Origin: an uncultured Bacteroidales bacterium
GTDB lineage: Bacteria; Bacteroidota; Bacteroidia; Bacteroidales; UBA932
Assembly (NCBI GenBank): GCA_945874815.1
Contig: CAMCIE010000116.1
Span: forward strand, 1-5,437
Reading direction: 5' to 3'
Length of the DNA: 5,437 nucleotides
Shown here: in pieces, positions 1-5,437 of the stretch
Numbering within the stretch: position 1 is the first letter of the stretch
Layout: the number at the start of each line of letters is the position of its first letter
Made by a program: the position numbers and the translations under genes
Notes under the pieces: generated by a model
Database searches by the model: none
What the model saw: the letters and a program-made list of their open reading frames with translations, nothing else
What the model was told of the DNA's origin: nothing

Positions 1-30
1 ATCTATTGATAATCAATGTTTTAAATAGAT
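1..30. repeat. Nested AT-rich palindromes at window edge
   Basis: ATCTATT (1-7) is the exact reverse complement of AATAGAT (24-30). ATTGAT (5-10) and ATCAAT (12-17) form a second palindrome around A11. The two share bases 5-7, so they are alternatives. No T-run follows directly, so this is not a clear intrinsic terminator. TTGATAATCAATG (6-18) recurs with one change as TTGATAATTAATG at 158-170. Confidence 0.4.
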
Positions 31-62
31 CTCTCCATTCGCTTCGCTCAGTCGAGATGACA
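27..62 (+). repeat. Dispersed-type palindromic intergenic repeat, copy 1
   Basis: This unit has a left arm AGATCTCTCCAT (27-38), a variable core TCGCTTCGCTC (39-49) and a right arm AGTCGAGATGACA (50-62). Both arms recur exactly in copy 2 at 307-346, in the same orientation and 280 bases away. ATCTC (29-33) and GAGAT (54-58) can pair. Similar GATCTCTCC...GTCGAGATGACA units are, to my recollection, common between genes in Bacteroidales genomes, but their number here cannot be counted from one window. Confidence 0.7.
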
Positions 63-68
63 TTTCGA

Positions 69-82
69 TGACTTTTTAGTCA
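69..82. repeat. Short hairpin TGACT-TTTT-AGTCA
   Basis: Five perfect base pairs (69-73 with 78-82) enclose a T4 loop, and a T-rich stretch follows at about 88-96. It could be a weak terminator for a gene to the left, but the stem is short and AT-rich and the T-run is offset by five bases. The call is therefore weak. Confidence 0.25.
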
Positions 83-120
83 GCCAGTTTTTATATTTTA
101 TTATCTGCTACATCTATAAC

Positions 121-294
121 CCGAAAATCACCGTCCACGGTCAAAAATCGTAAGTAGTTGATAATTAATGGGTGTTGCGAAAATTTTGTGGACGGTTCGG
201 GCAATTTGACCGAACCGTGAGCACCTGGACCGGTTGCAGGGCAGTGTGGAGGGGGTAAGTGAGGACGGTGATTTTCGACTTACCGGGACCGTGT
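121..294. repeat. Structured element with 15-bp closing inverted repeat; possible small mobile repeat or RNA
   Basis: CGAAAATCACCGTCC (122-136) is the exact reverse complement of 263-277. CACGGTC (136-142) also matches GACCGTG (287-293) in reverse complement. Inside sits a perfect 9-bp hairpin (192-200 with 210-218). Alternative pairings exist: CCGTCCAC (131-138) with GTGGACGG (188-195), and GGTAAGT (254-260) with ACTTACC (278-284). No open frame of interest crosses the element and no transposase is nearby. I see no clear target-site duplication outside the 15-bp arms. It may be a miniature non-autonomous element, a REP-like structure or a small structured RNA; the sequence does not decide between these. 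Confidence 0.55.
192..218. repeat. Perfect 9-bp hairpin inside the structured element
   Basis: ACGGTTCGG (192-200) and CCGAACCGT (210-218) are exact reverse complements around a 9-base loop (201-209). The stem is GC-rich and should be stable. No T-run follows (the next bases are GAGCACC), so it is not an intrinsic terminator. Confidence 0.7.
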
Positions 295-306
295 CAGTTG
301 CTATGA

Positions 307-346
307 AGATCTCTCCATGCGGCCTTCAGCCTTAGTCGAGATGACA
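307..346 (+). repeat. Dispersed-type palindromic intergenic repeat, copy 2
   Basis: The two arms, AGATCTCTCCAT (307-318) and AGTCGAGATGACA (334-346), are identical to those of copy 1. The core between them is different and longer (319-333) and contains a GGC-CTTCA-GCC mini-hairpin (321-331). Conserved arms with a variable core suggest that each copy diverged or was re-formed in the middle while the arms were kept. Confidence 0.7.
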
Positions 347-349
347 AGG

Positions 350-377
350 TGTCATTTCGAGCTCAGCCGAGGTGACA
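350..377. repeat. 10-bp hairpin with two G-T/G-U wobbles, adjoining repeat copy 2
   Basis: TGTCATTTCG (350-359) pairs over all ten positions with CGAGGTGACA (368-377) if two G-U wobbles are allowed; the loop is eight bases. The outer TGTCA (350-354) can instead pair with TGACA (342-346) at the end of repeat copy 2. It is probably a second, truncated palindromic repeat. No T-run follows, so a terminator role is unlikely. Confidence 0.5.
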
Positions 378-450
378 GGTGGGCATAGGTCAGGAAAAGA
401 AAATCATATAATTATAGGCATAGATAGACGGACCATATTGTATTTTCGTG

Positions 451-458
451 TATATTTG
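451..458 (+). promoter_or_regulatory. Bacteroidota-type -7 promoter element (TATATTTG)
   Basis: TATATTTG fits the TAnnTTTG consensus recognised by the Bacteroidota primary sigma factor. Transcription would begin roughly at 463-467, giving a leader of about 35-40 bases before the ATG at 502. A matching -33 TTG at the usual spacing is not evident; the only near one (438-440) is too close. The element is the best promoter candidate for the debranching-enzyme gene, and perhaps for the whole four-gene run. Confidence 0.5.
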
Positions 459-501
459 CGTGATTTGAACATTTTAAGTCTTGTAATAACACTTGAAAGA
501 T

Positions 502-558
502 ATGGTCATCAGGAAAATTACAGTCGCTCTGCTCGCACTGACAGCATTGAGTGCTTGC
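502..558 (+). other. Lipoprotein signal peptide with lipobox LSAC
   Basis: The peptide MVIRKITVALLALTALSAC has a basic start (R4, K5), a hydrophobic core (6-16) and a lipobox L-S-A-C ending at C19, encoded at 556-558. This is a textbook type II signal, so the enzyme would be lipid-anchored. The residues after Cys (NNTYK) lack the acidic run often linked to surface display in Bacteroidota, so a periplasm-facing anchor is somewhat more likely, though not settled. A TTG at 493 is an alternative start adding three residues; ATG 502 gives the more typical signal peptide. Confidence 0.75.
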
Positions 559-2615
559 AATAATACCTACAAAACAGACTCAATCGGCAGAACAGGGAAT
601 ACTCCTACACGGACAAGAAGGCCGGATATTGGTATGGAAAGACATATCAGGACGAGACAGAATTCTGGTTCGGATGGAATATGGCAAAGAAACGCATATT
701 GTCAGACTACATCCTCAGTATAGACGGACAGAGACTGTACAGAAAAGATGCTGTGGACTGCGTCGTATATCCGGAACGAATGGAAAGGACCTGGCCTCAG
801 GCAAAGGAGACATTCATGCTGCTTGATGATGTTCCGATTGTCGTGATAGATTTGCAGACAAAAGGCAAGTCAATGGAATGCAGCCTTGACATGGAGCATC
901 TTGTCACAAGTGAACCATCAGAACTTGGCCTTATGTTCACCCCGAAAGAAGCCCCGGAAAACCGCATCCTGCTCGCCCCTTTGAAGAAAGTTCCATTTAC
1001 AACCATAGAAAACGGGATACAGACCAGGGGCTCGAAAGGATTCATCCTAACCTACGGATCACCTGAAAAATGCAAGGCACTTGCAGGAGAGTTCTACGCC
1101 AAAGGCAATGATATGATTGTGGCACGCAAAGACAGAATCAATTCACTGATAACGGATTACAACCTTGTGACTTCCAACCTTCCGGAGCTTGACAAGGCCC
1201 TTGACTGGATTACAATCACCATGGACGAACTCATCACCTGCCAGCAGGGCAACGGCATCTACGCCGGCCTTCCATGGTTCAACGAATACTGGGGCAGGGA
1301 CATGTTCATATCAATGCCGGGCGCGTGCCTCGTGACCGGACAATTCGAAGTGGCAAAGCAAATACTCAAGGATTTCATCCAGCTTCAGGACAAGGACCCT
1401 GAATCACCTACATACGGCAGAATCCCGAACCGCGCCAACCTGGAAGGCATACTCTACAACACCACGGACGGCACCCCGCGCCTCGTGTCACAGGCCCTGG
1501 AACTGGCACAGTATTCAGGAGACACCGACTTCCTCAAAGACATATATCCTGCAATAAAACTCAGCATCGACGCATCAATAAAGAACTATGCCGATCAGAA
1601 AGGCTATCTGACACATGCCGATGCAGACACTTGGATGGACGTAAAACGCAACGGCATTCCGGGCTCGCCACGCGGAAACCGTGCCAATGACATCCAGGCT
1701 CTGTGGTACTCACAACTCATTGCAGGAAGCAAGATAGCCGAAATCGTAGGTGACAAGACTTCAGCCGAGCAGTGGCTCAGACTCTCTGACAAACTTGCAG
1801 CAAACTTCGAAAACGACTTCTGTGACAAGAAAGCGAACATGATATACGACCACCTGAATTCAGACTCCACTCCTGACCTTCAGTTCCGGCCTAACCAGCT
1901 CTTCTGCTTCGACCTCGTGAGAGACGAAAACTTCAAGAAACAGGTCACACGCAGGGTTTGGGAAGAACTCGTCTATCCATGGGGCACAGCATCCCTTGCA
2001 CAATGGGACCAGCAGTTCCACCCTCAGCATGAAAACTGGCACTACTATCATAAGGATGACGCCTACCATAACGGAACTATCTGGCTCTGGAACAATGGAA
2101 TAGCCATGCAGAGAATGATTGAGTACGGTCAGAAGGAAACAGCATGGAAACTCTTCTGCAACATGGGAAGACAGGCCCTTAAGGAGGGTGCAGTCGGAAG
2201 CCTGAGTGAAAATGCGGATGCTCACCCAAGACCTGGCTGCGACTGGGTGAACCTGTCGGGAACCTTCCTCCAGGCTTGGAGCAATGCGGAATATCTGAGA
2301 GTATGGTATCAGTATTTCCTCGGCATCAGACCGGATCTTCTCAACGGAACAATCATAGTAGAGCCGAATCTACCTGCGGAAGTCAAATCATTGGTAACCA
2401 GCGTGAAAATTGGAAACGGAACCCTTCTGTATGTCTATGACAACGGACAATTGATTGTGACAGGTGACAATATCGATGCTGAAATCAAGGTTGTCAATCC
2501 TACTTCACAGGCAGATGACCCTGCTTTTGAAGGCGTTGATTTCTGTAAGGTGAATCCGCTGCCTTCCTATCCGTGCATGAGCAAATATCACGAAACGGAA
2601 ATTACTTATTTTTAG
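502..2615 (+). CDS. Lipoprotein-type glycogen debranching (amylo-alpha-1,6-glucosidase-like) glycoside hydrolase, frameshifted as written
   Basis: This gene probably hydrolyses alpha-1,6 branch points of glycogen or starch-like glucans outside the cytoplasm. The reading starts at ATG 502 with a lipoprotein signal peptide and must change frame between about 564 and 596. The second frame then runs open to the TAG at 2613-2615. With one base restored, the product is about 704 residues. Residues about 28-60 of that product (codons 582-680, for example GYWYGKTYQDETEFWFGW) read as real protein, so the ATG at 681 is not the true start. In repaired numbering a beta-rich N-terminal domain covers roughly 25-235, followed by an (alpha/alpha)6-barrel GDE_C-type domain to about 650. 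Family-like motifs are WGRDMFISMPG (D267), TWMD (D380), RPNQLF, YHNGTIWLW and LSE (E570). By analogy with eukaryotic debranching enzyme, D380 and E570 are the likely catalytic acids; this is inference. The ABC ATPase gene follows after 12 bases. A related six-hairpin glycosidase with another specificity is possible. Confidence 0.8.
564..596 (+). other. Frame-change interval in the debranching-enzyme gene
   Basis: The lipoprotein frame is followed to about codon 571 (tac aaa), while the enzyme frame has a TAA at 561-563 and is open only after it. Joining the two requires a shift of -1, that is, one missing base. The AAAA run at 571-574 is the simplest site: one more A gives the continuous reading NNTYKNRLNRQNREYSYT. 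The run is too short for an obvious phase-variable tract, and the context is not a classic X-XXY-YYZ slippery heptamer. A recent deletion or a consensus error fits best. Confidence 0.75.
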
Positions 2616-2627
2616 CGAACAGCCATT

Positions 2628-3353
2628 ATGAGCCTTATTCAACTTAACGGCATAAATAAAACCTACGATAACGGACAGCCCCTCCACGTGCTTAAAGGCA
2701 TAGACCTGAGCATCGGGGAGGGGGAGTATGTCTCAATCATGGGAGCTTCTGGATCGGGTAAATCCACACTCCTGAATATACTTGGCATACTTGACAACTA
2801 TGACAGCGGTGAATATTGGCTTGATGGCAAACTTATAAAGAATCTGTCAGAGACTCAGGCTGCCCACTATCGTAACCACATGATAGGCTTTATTTTTCAG
2901 TCGTTCAATCTCATCCCGTTCAAAACGGCTGTAGAGAATGTCGAACTGCCTCTTTTCTATCAAGGTGTTTCCAGAAAGGCCCGTCATAAAAGAGCCATGG
3001 AGCTGCTTTCAAAACTTGGACTCGATTCCTGGGCAGAACACCATCCCAATGAGCTGTCAGGAGGTCAGAAACAGAGAGTTGCCATTGCAAGAGCCCTGAT
3101 TACCAATCCCCGTATCATCCTGGCCGATGAACCTACGGGAGCACTCGACTCAAAGACCAGCCTTGAAGTAATGGAACTTCTGGGCAGCCTCAACAAAGAT
3201 AACGGAGTCACAATTGTCGTTGTAACCCACGAAAGCGGAGTTGCCAATTCAACAGACAAGATCATTCATATCAAAGACGGTATCATCGGTTCAATTGAGG
3301 AGAATCGTTACCATAATCTTTCTCCATTCGGCGGAAATACAGTGATGAAATAG
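2628..3353 (+). CDS. ABC transporter ATP-binding protein, MacB/LolD type
   Basis: This 241-residue cytoplasmic ATPase drives the two permeases encoded just downstream. All nucleotide-binding motifs are intact: Walker A GASGSGKST (39-47), Q-loop Q91 in the stretch GFIFQSFNLIP, signature LSGGQKQR (143-150), Walker B IILADE (163-168), D-loop GALD (171-174) and H-loop H201 in VVVTHE. The stretch IGFIFQSFNLIPFKTAVENVELPL is characteristic of the MacB/LolD subfamily (transenvelope efflux or lipoprotein release) rather than of nutrient importers. The length is close to the family norm, with a slightly extended tail after about residue 225 that matches nothing I recognise. Start ATG 2628 lies 12 bases after the preceding stop without a clear Shine-Dalgarno, as is usual in Bacteroidota. 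The next gene starts three bases after the stop. Confidence 0.93.
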   Translation: MSLIQLNGINKTYDNGQPLHVLKGIDLSIGEGEYVSIMGASGSGKSTLLNILGILDNYDSGEYWLDGKLIKNLSETQAAHYRNHMIGFIFQSFNLIPFKTAVENVELPLFYQGVSRKARHKRAMELLSKLGLDSWAEHHPNELSGGQKQRVAIARALITNPRIILADEPTGALDSKTSLEVMELLGSLNKDNGVTIVVVTHESGVANSTDKIIHIKDGIIGSIEENRYHNLSPFGGNTVMK

Positions 3354-3356
3354 CAG

Positions 3357-4619
3357 ATGGAATTATTGGATGAAATATGGAACTCCTTGGGACGTAATAA
3401 GTTAAGGACTGCGCTCACAGGCTTTGCCGTGAGTTGGGGCCTTCTTATGATTATTGCCCTCCTTGGAGCAGGCAATGGCCTGATGAATGCCCTGACATCC
3501 AACATCGGTGTTTCCCTGACCAATATCATGACTGTATATCCTGGCCGGCGAAGTCTTCCATACGATGGAATGAAGGCGCAATCTCAAATCAGGATGGATG
3601 TGACTGACGTGGATTTTACTGAAAGTAATTTTCAGGATGTAATTGACGATGTTACGGCAAGGATTTCCTATGGCAGCACGATTTCCTATGGAAAGGAATC
3701 CATGAATGCTTCAATCTGCGGAGTGGCGCCGCTTGAATTCAGCATCAATAACCGGATCCTGATTGCAGGCCGTTTTCTCAATGACCTGGACATGAAGCAG
3801 AAACGTCGCACCATGGTATTGTTTGACAAGACTGCATCAAGTCTGCTGGGAGATGATCCGTACTATGAAAAGATACTCGGCAAATATGTGAACATCGCCA
3901 ATCAGGCTTACCTTGTAGTCGGAATCATCAAGGCAGATGAATTCGCCGGAGGTACAAGTGAAGTATATATACCGCTTACTACCCTGACTGCCATAAGACA
4001 GGGCGGAACATGGTTCTCCAATATCAGTTTCTCTTTTCATTCTCTTGAAACCGAGCAGGATAACGAAGATTTTGAGAATCATTACAAAACAGCGATGAAC
4101 AGCCGTCACCATGCAGATCCGAGAGATAAAAGCACTTTCTACATCAATAACAGCCTTACAAATTCGCTGCAGATGAACAAGGCCGTGAAGATAATGAATA
4201 TCGCGATGTGGATTCTGGGCTTTTTCACCCTCCTCAGCGGTATAGTCGGAGTCTCCAACATCATGCTCATTACAGTAAAGGAGAGAATAAGGGAGATAGG
4301 AGTCAGAAAGGCTCTTGGTGCATCTCCATGGCAGATTACCAAACTGATTGTGGCTGAAAGCATTGTCATTACCGCCATTTTCGGCTTCATTGGAATGCTG
4401 CTTGGCCTGGGAACCATTTATTTGATGGATATTACTTTGGCAAATAATCCCACAGACCTTGGCTTCGTGAAAATGTATATGTTCAAGGATCCGGGAGTGG
4501 ATATTAGCATTGCTCTGGAGGCAATGCTGCTGATTGTCGTCGCCGGCACCGTTGCAGGGCTGTTGCCTGCTCTGAAGGCTGCAAAAGTACGACCGATTGA
4601 AGCATTGAGAAACGATTAG
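3357..4619 (+). CDS. ABC transporter permease, MacB/FtsX family (complete)
   Basis: This 420-residue inner-membrane protein is the first permease of the transporter. It has the four-helix MacB topology. TM1 is at about 19-39 after an amphipathic start (LLDEIWNSLGRNKLRTALTG). A large periplasmic MacB_PCD-type domain spans about 45-278, followed by TM2 (about 282-307), TM3 (333-357) and TM4 (386-406). The loop VKERIREIGVRKALGAS (307-323) after TM2 is the conserved FtsX-domain segment that contacts the ATPase, and the ending AAKVRPIEALRND is typical of the family. The ATPase is a separate gene, unlike E. coli MacB where it is fused. Start ATG 3357 is three bases after the ATPase stop, implying translational coupling. 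Family members export macrolides, peptides, siderophores or lipoproteins; nothing here identifies the substrate. Confidence 0.92.
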   Translation: MELLDEIWNSLGRNKLRTALTGFAVSWGLLMIIALLGAGNGLMNALTSNIGVSLTNIMTVYPGRRSLPYDGMKAQSQIRMDVTDVDFTESNFQDVIDDVTARISYGSTISYGKESMNASICGVAPLEFSINNRILIAGRFLNDLDMKQKRRTMVLFDKTASSLLGDDPYYEKILGKYVNIANQAYLVVGIIKADEFAGGTSEVYIPLTTLTAIRQGGTWFSNISFSFHSLETEQDNEDFENHYKTAMNSRHHADPRDKSTFYINNSLTNSLQMNKAVKIMNIAMWILGFFTLLSGIVGVSNIMLITVKERIREIGVRKALGASPWQITKLIVAESIVITAIFGFIGMLLGLGTIYLMDITLANNPTDLGFVKMYMFKDPGVDISIALEAMLLIVVAGTVAGLLPALKAAKVRPIEALRND

Positions 4620-4629
4620 GGAGGGGAGG
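4620..4629 (+). promoter_or_regulatory. GGAGG-rich ribosome-binding site before the second permease
   Basis: The purine run GGAGGGGAGG contains GGAGG twice, at 4620-4624 and 4625-4629, nine and four bases before ATG 4634. It begins immediately after the TAG of the first permease. Shine-Dalgarno-like motifs are uncommon in Bacteroidota and absent from the other starts in this window, so the match may be functional or just a G-rich spacer. Confidence 0.4.
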
Positions 4630-4633
4630 GCAG

Positions 4634-5437
4634 ATGAGACTTTTTGACATGGATTCATTGAAGGAGATTCTTGATACACTCTCCAAAAACAAGAGCAGGA
4701 CGCTCCTAACCGGCTTCGGAGTGTTCTGGGGTGTTTTCATGCTTCTGATGATGAGCGGAGGAGGCAATGGATTGAAGCAGCTGCTTTCCCGGAATTTTGA
4801 AGGATTTGCGACCAATTCCATCCTTGTTGTAACGGATAGAACTACCAAACCATACAAAGGATTCAACAGAGGCCGGGGCTGGAATTTTACCCTGGATGAT
4901 GTGGATTATCTGAAGGCAGCAATACCCGAACTTGAGGTCGTTGCGCCTGTAAATGCCTTGTGGGGACGCAATGCAACATACAGGGACAGAAGCTGTTTCG
5001 GCACCATAAAAGGCCTGAGTGCGGATTATCGACTGATTGAAGCCCCTTCAATTGAATATGGCCGTTTTATCAGCGAGGCTGACATCTTGTCCGGAAGGAA
5101 GGTCTGTGTGATTGGAAAGAAAATTTATGAGGAACTTTTCCCGGAGGGCGGCGACCCTTGTGGTAATTTTATCAAGATTGACGGAGCTAATTATCAGATT
5201 GTCGGATTGAATGTCTCCAACGGACAGATGAGCATCAACGGAAACGCCAACGAGAGCATTGTCATTCCAATAAATGTTTTCTTGTCGGTATATAACAATG
5301 GCGATAAGGTAGGCCTGCTTGCAATGACAGTTCGCAGTGGCTCGGAATCTTCTGTAATTCAGGAAGATGTGCGTCAGGCTCTGTACAGGAAACATCTGGT
5401 GAGTCCGGATGATAAATCAGCAATGTTCGTGATGAAT
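4634..5437 (+). CDS. ABC transporter permease, MacB/FtsX family, 3' end beyond window
   Basis: The frame from ATG 4634 is open to the window edge (268 codons), so this is the N-terminal part of a protein probably a little over 400 residues long. It starts MRLFDMDSLKEILDTLSKN, then has TM1 at about 24-44 (LLTGFGVFWGVFMLLMMSGGG) and a periplasmic MacB_PCD-type domain from about 50 on, with the family-like stretches GRFISEADI and KVCVIGKKIYEELFP. The FtsX domain with TM2-4 must lie past the edge. The protein resembles the upstream permease in layout but differs clearly in sequence, which suggests a heterodimeric transporter. The gene follows the first permease by 14 bases. A second in-frame ATG at 4649 would remove five residues; 4634 is preferred for its position after the GGAGG-rich run. 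A MacA-like membrane-fusion protein or TolC-like gene could follow, but that is not visible. Confidence 0.9.
   Translation, partial: MRLFDMDSLKEILDTLSKNKSRTLLTGFGVFWGVFMLLMMSGGGNGLKQLLSRNFEGFATNSILVVTDRTTKPYKGFNRGRGWNFTLDDVDYLKAAIPELEVVAPVNALWGRNATYRDRSCFGTIKGLSADYRLIEAPSIEYGRFISEADILSGRKVCVIGKKIYEELFPEGGDPCGNFIKIDGANYQIVGLNVSNGQMSINGNANESIVIPINVFLSVYNNGDKVGLLAMTVRSGSESSVIQEDVRQALYRKHLVSPDDKSAMFVMN

Larger units (their letters stand above)
1..490. other. Gene-free intergenic region rich in repeats and inverted repeats
   Basis: I see no protein-coding or tRNA/rRNA gene here. Short open frames exist, but none has a recognisable product or start context. The stretch holds an AT-rich nested palindrome at the left edge, two direct copies of a palindromic repeat (27-62 and 307-346), a self-complementary block (about 121-294), a wobble-containing hairpin (350-377) and a promoter-like element (451-458). 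Whichever gene lies to the left ends before the window begins. Confidence 0.8.

Noticed and set aside
121..300. tRNA or known structural RNA in the intergenic region
   Set aside because: GGTTCGGG at 194-201 resembles a T-arm, but there is no acceptor stem, D-arm or anticodon arm around it, and the pairings do not form a cloverleaf. I could not match the fold to a riboswitch class I know.
27..377. CRISPR-like array
   Set aside because: There are only two full repeat copies, 280 bases apart, with internal variation and no regular spacers or cas genes.
372..563. Small forward open frame of 63 codons before the enzyme gene
   Set aside because: It begins inside the hairpin repeat, crosses the promoter-like TATATTTG, and overlaps the lipoprotein signal in another frame. 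The product has no recognisable features.
1604..2225. Reverse-strand open frames opposite the debranching enzyme
   Set aside because: They overlap the conserved catalytic region of the forward gene and show no domain, start signal or promoter of their own.
681..2615. ATG 681 as the real start of the debranching enzyme
   Set aside because: The same frame upstream, from about 582 to 680, encodes convincing domain sequence, and a lipoprotein signal lies just before it in another frame. ATG 681 has no ribosome-binding context and would cut into the N-terminal domain.
3837..4679. Long reverse-strand open frame (280 codons) opposite the first permease
   Set aside because: It lies antisense to a permease whose membrane helices and family motifs are unmistakable. 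Its translation is rich in Cys, His, Ser and Asn with no recognisable domain, as expected of a shadow frame.
1..5437. Previously undescribed defence or biosynthetic system
   Set aside because: All four genes belong to recognisable families (a glycoside hydrolase and an ABC ATPase with two permeases). No nuclease, toxin, reverse transcriptase or other system component is visible.

Overview
The window looks like a stretch of a Bacteroidota chromosome, most likely Bacteroidales. Three things point there. The first gene has a TAnnTTTG-type -7 promoter element (TATATTTG at 451-458). The first three genes lack a convincing Shine-Dalgarno sequence. The intergenic DNA carries degenerate palindromic repeats of the AGATCTCTCCAT...AGTCGAGATGACA kind. 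The genus cannot be fixed from the sequence alone. All genes read on the + strand.

Layout. Positions 1-490 hold no credible gene. They contain two direct copies of a dispersed-type repeat (27-62 and 307-346), a further hairpin (350-377), and between them a region of dense self-complementarity (about 121-294). That region is closed by a 15-bp perfect inverted repeat and contains a 9-bp perfect hairpin. A promoter at about 451-458 serves the genes that follow.

Positions 502-2615 encode an exported, lipoprotein-type glycogen-debranching (amylo-alpha-1,6-glucosidase-like) glycoside hydrolase of about 704 residues. As written, the gene is split by a one-base frame change between about 564 and 596: the signal peptide and lipobox are in one frame and the enzyme in another. 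Automatic annotation would probably start the protein at the ATG at 681, losing the export signal and the first part of the N-terminal domain.

From 2628 to the window end lies a tightly packed MacB/LolCDE-type ABC transporter: an ATPase (2628-3353), a complete permease (3357-4619), and a second, different permease (4634 to beyond 5437, cut by the edge). Gaps are 12, 3 and 14 bases, so all four genes could be one transcription unit. The two permeases probably pair as a heterodimer with the ATPase, working as an envelope efflux or lipoprotein-handling machine. The substrate cannot be inferred, and a functional link to the debranching enzyme rests on proximity only.

I found no convincing undescribed multi-gene system. 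The observations most worth following are the frameshift that uncouples the lipoprotein signal from the enzyme, and the structured intergenic element upstream of it.
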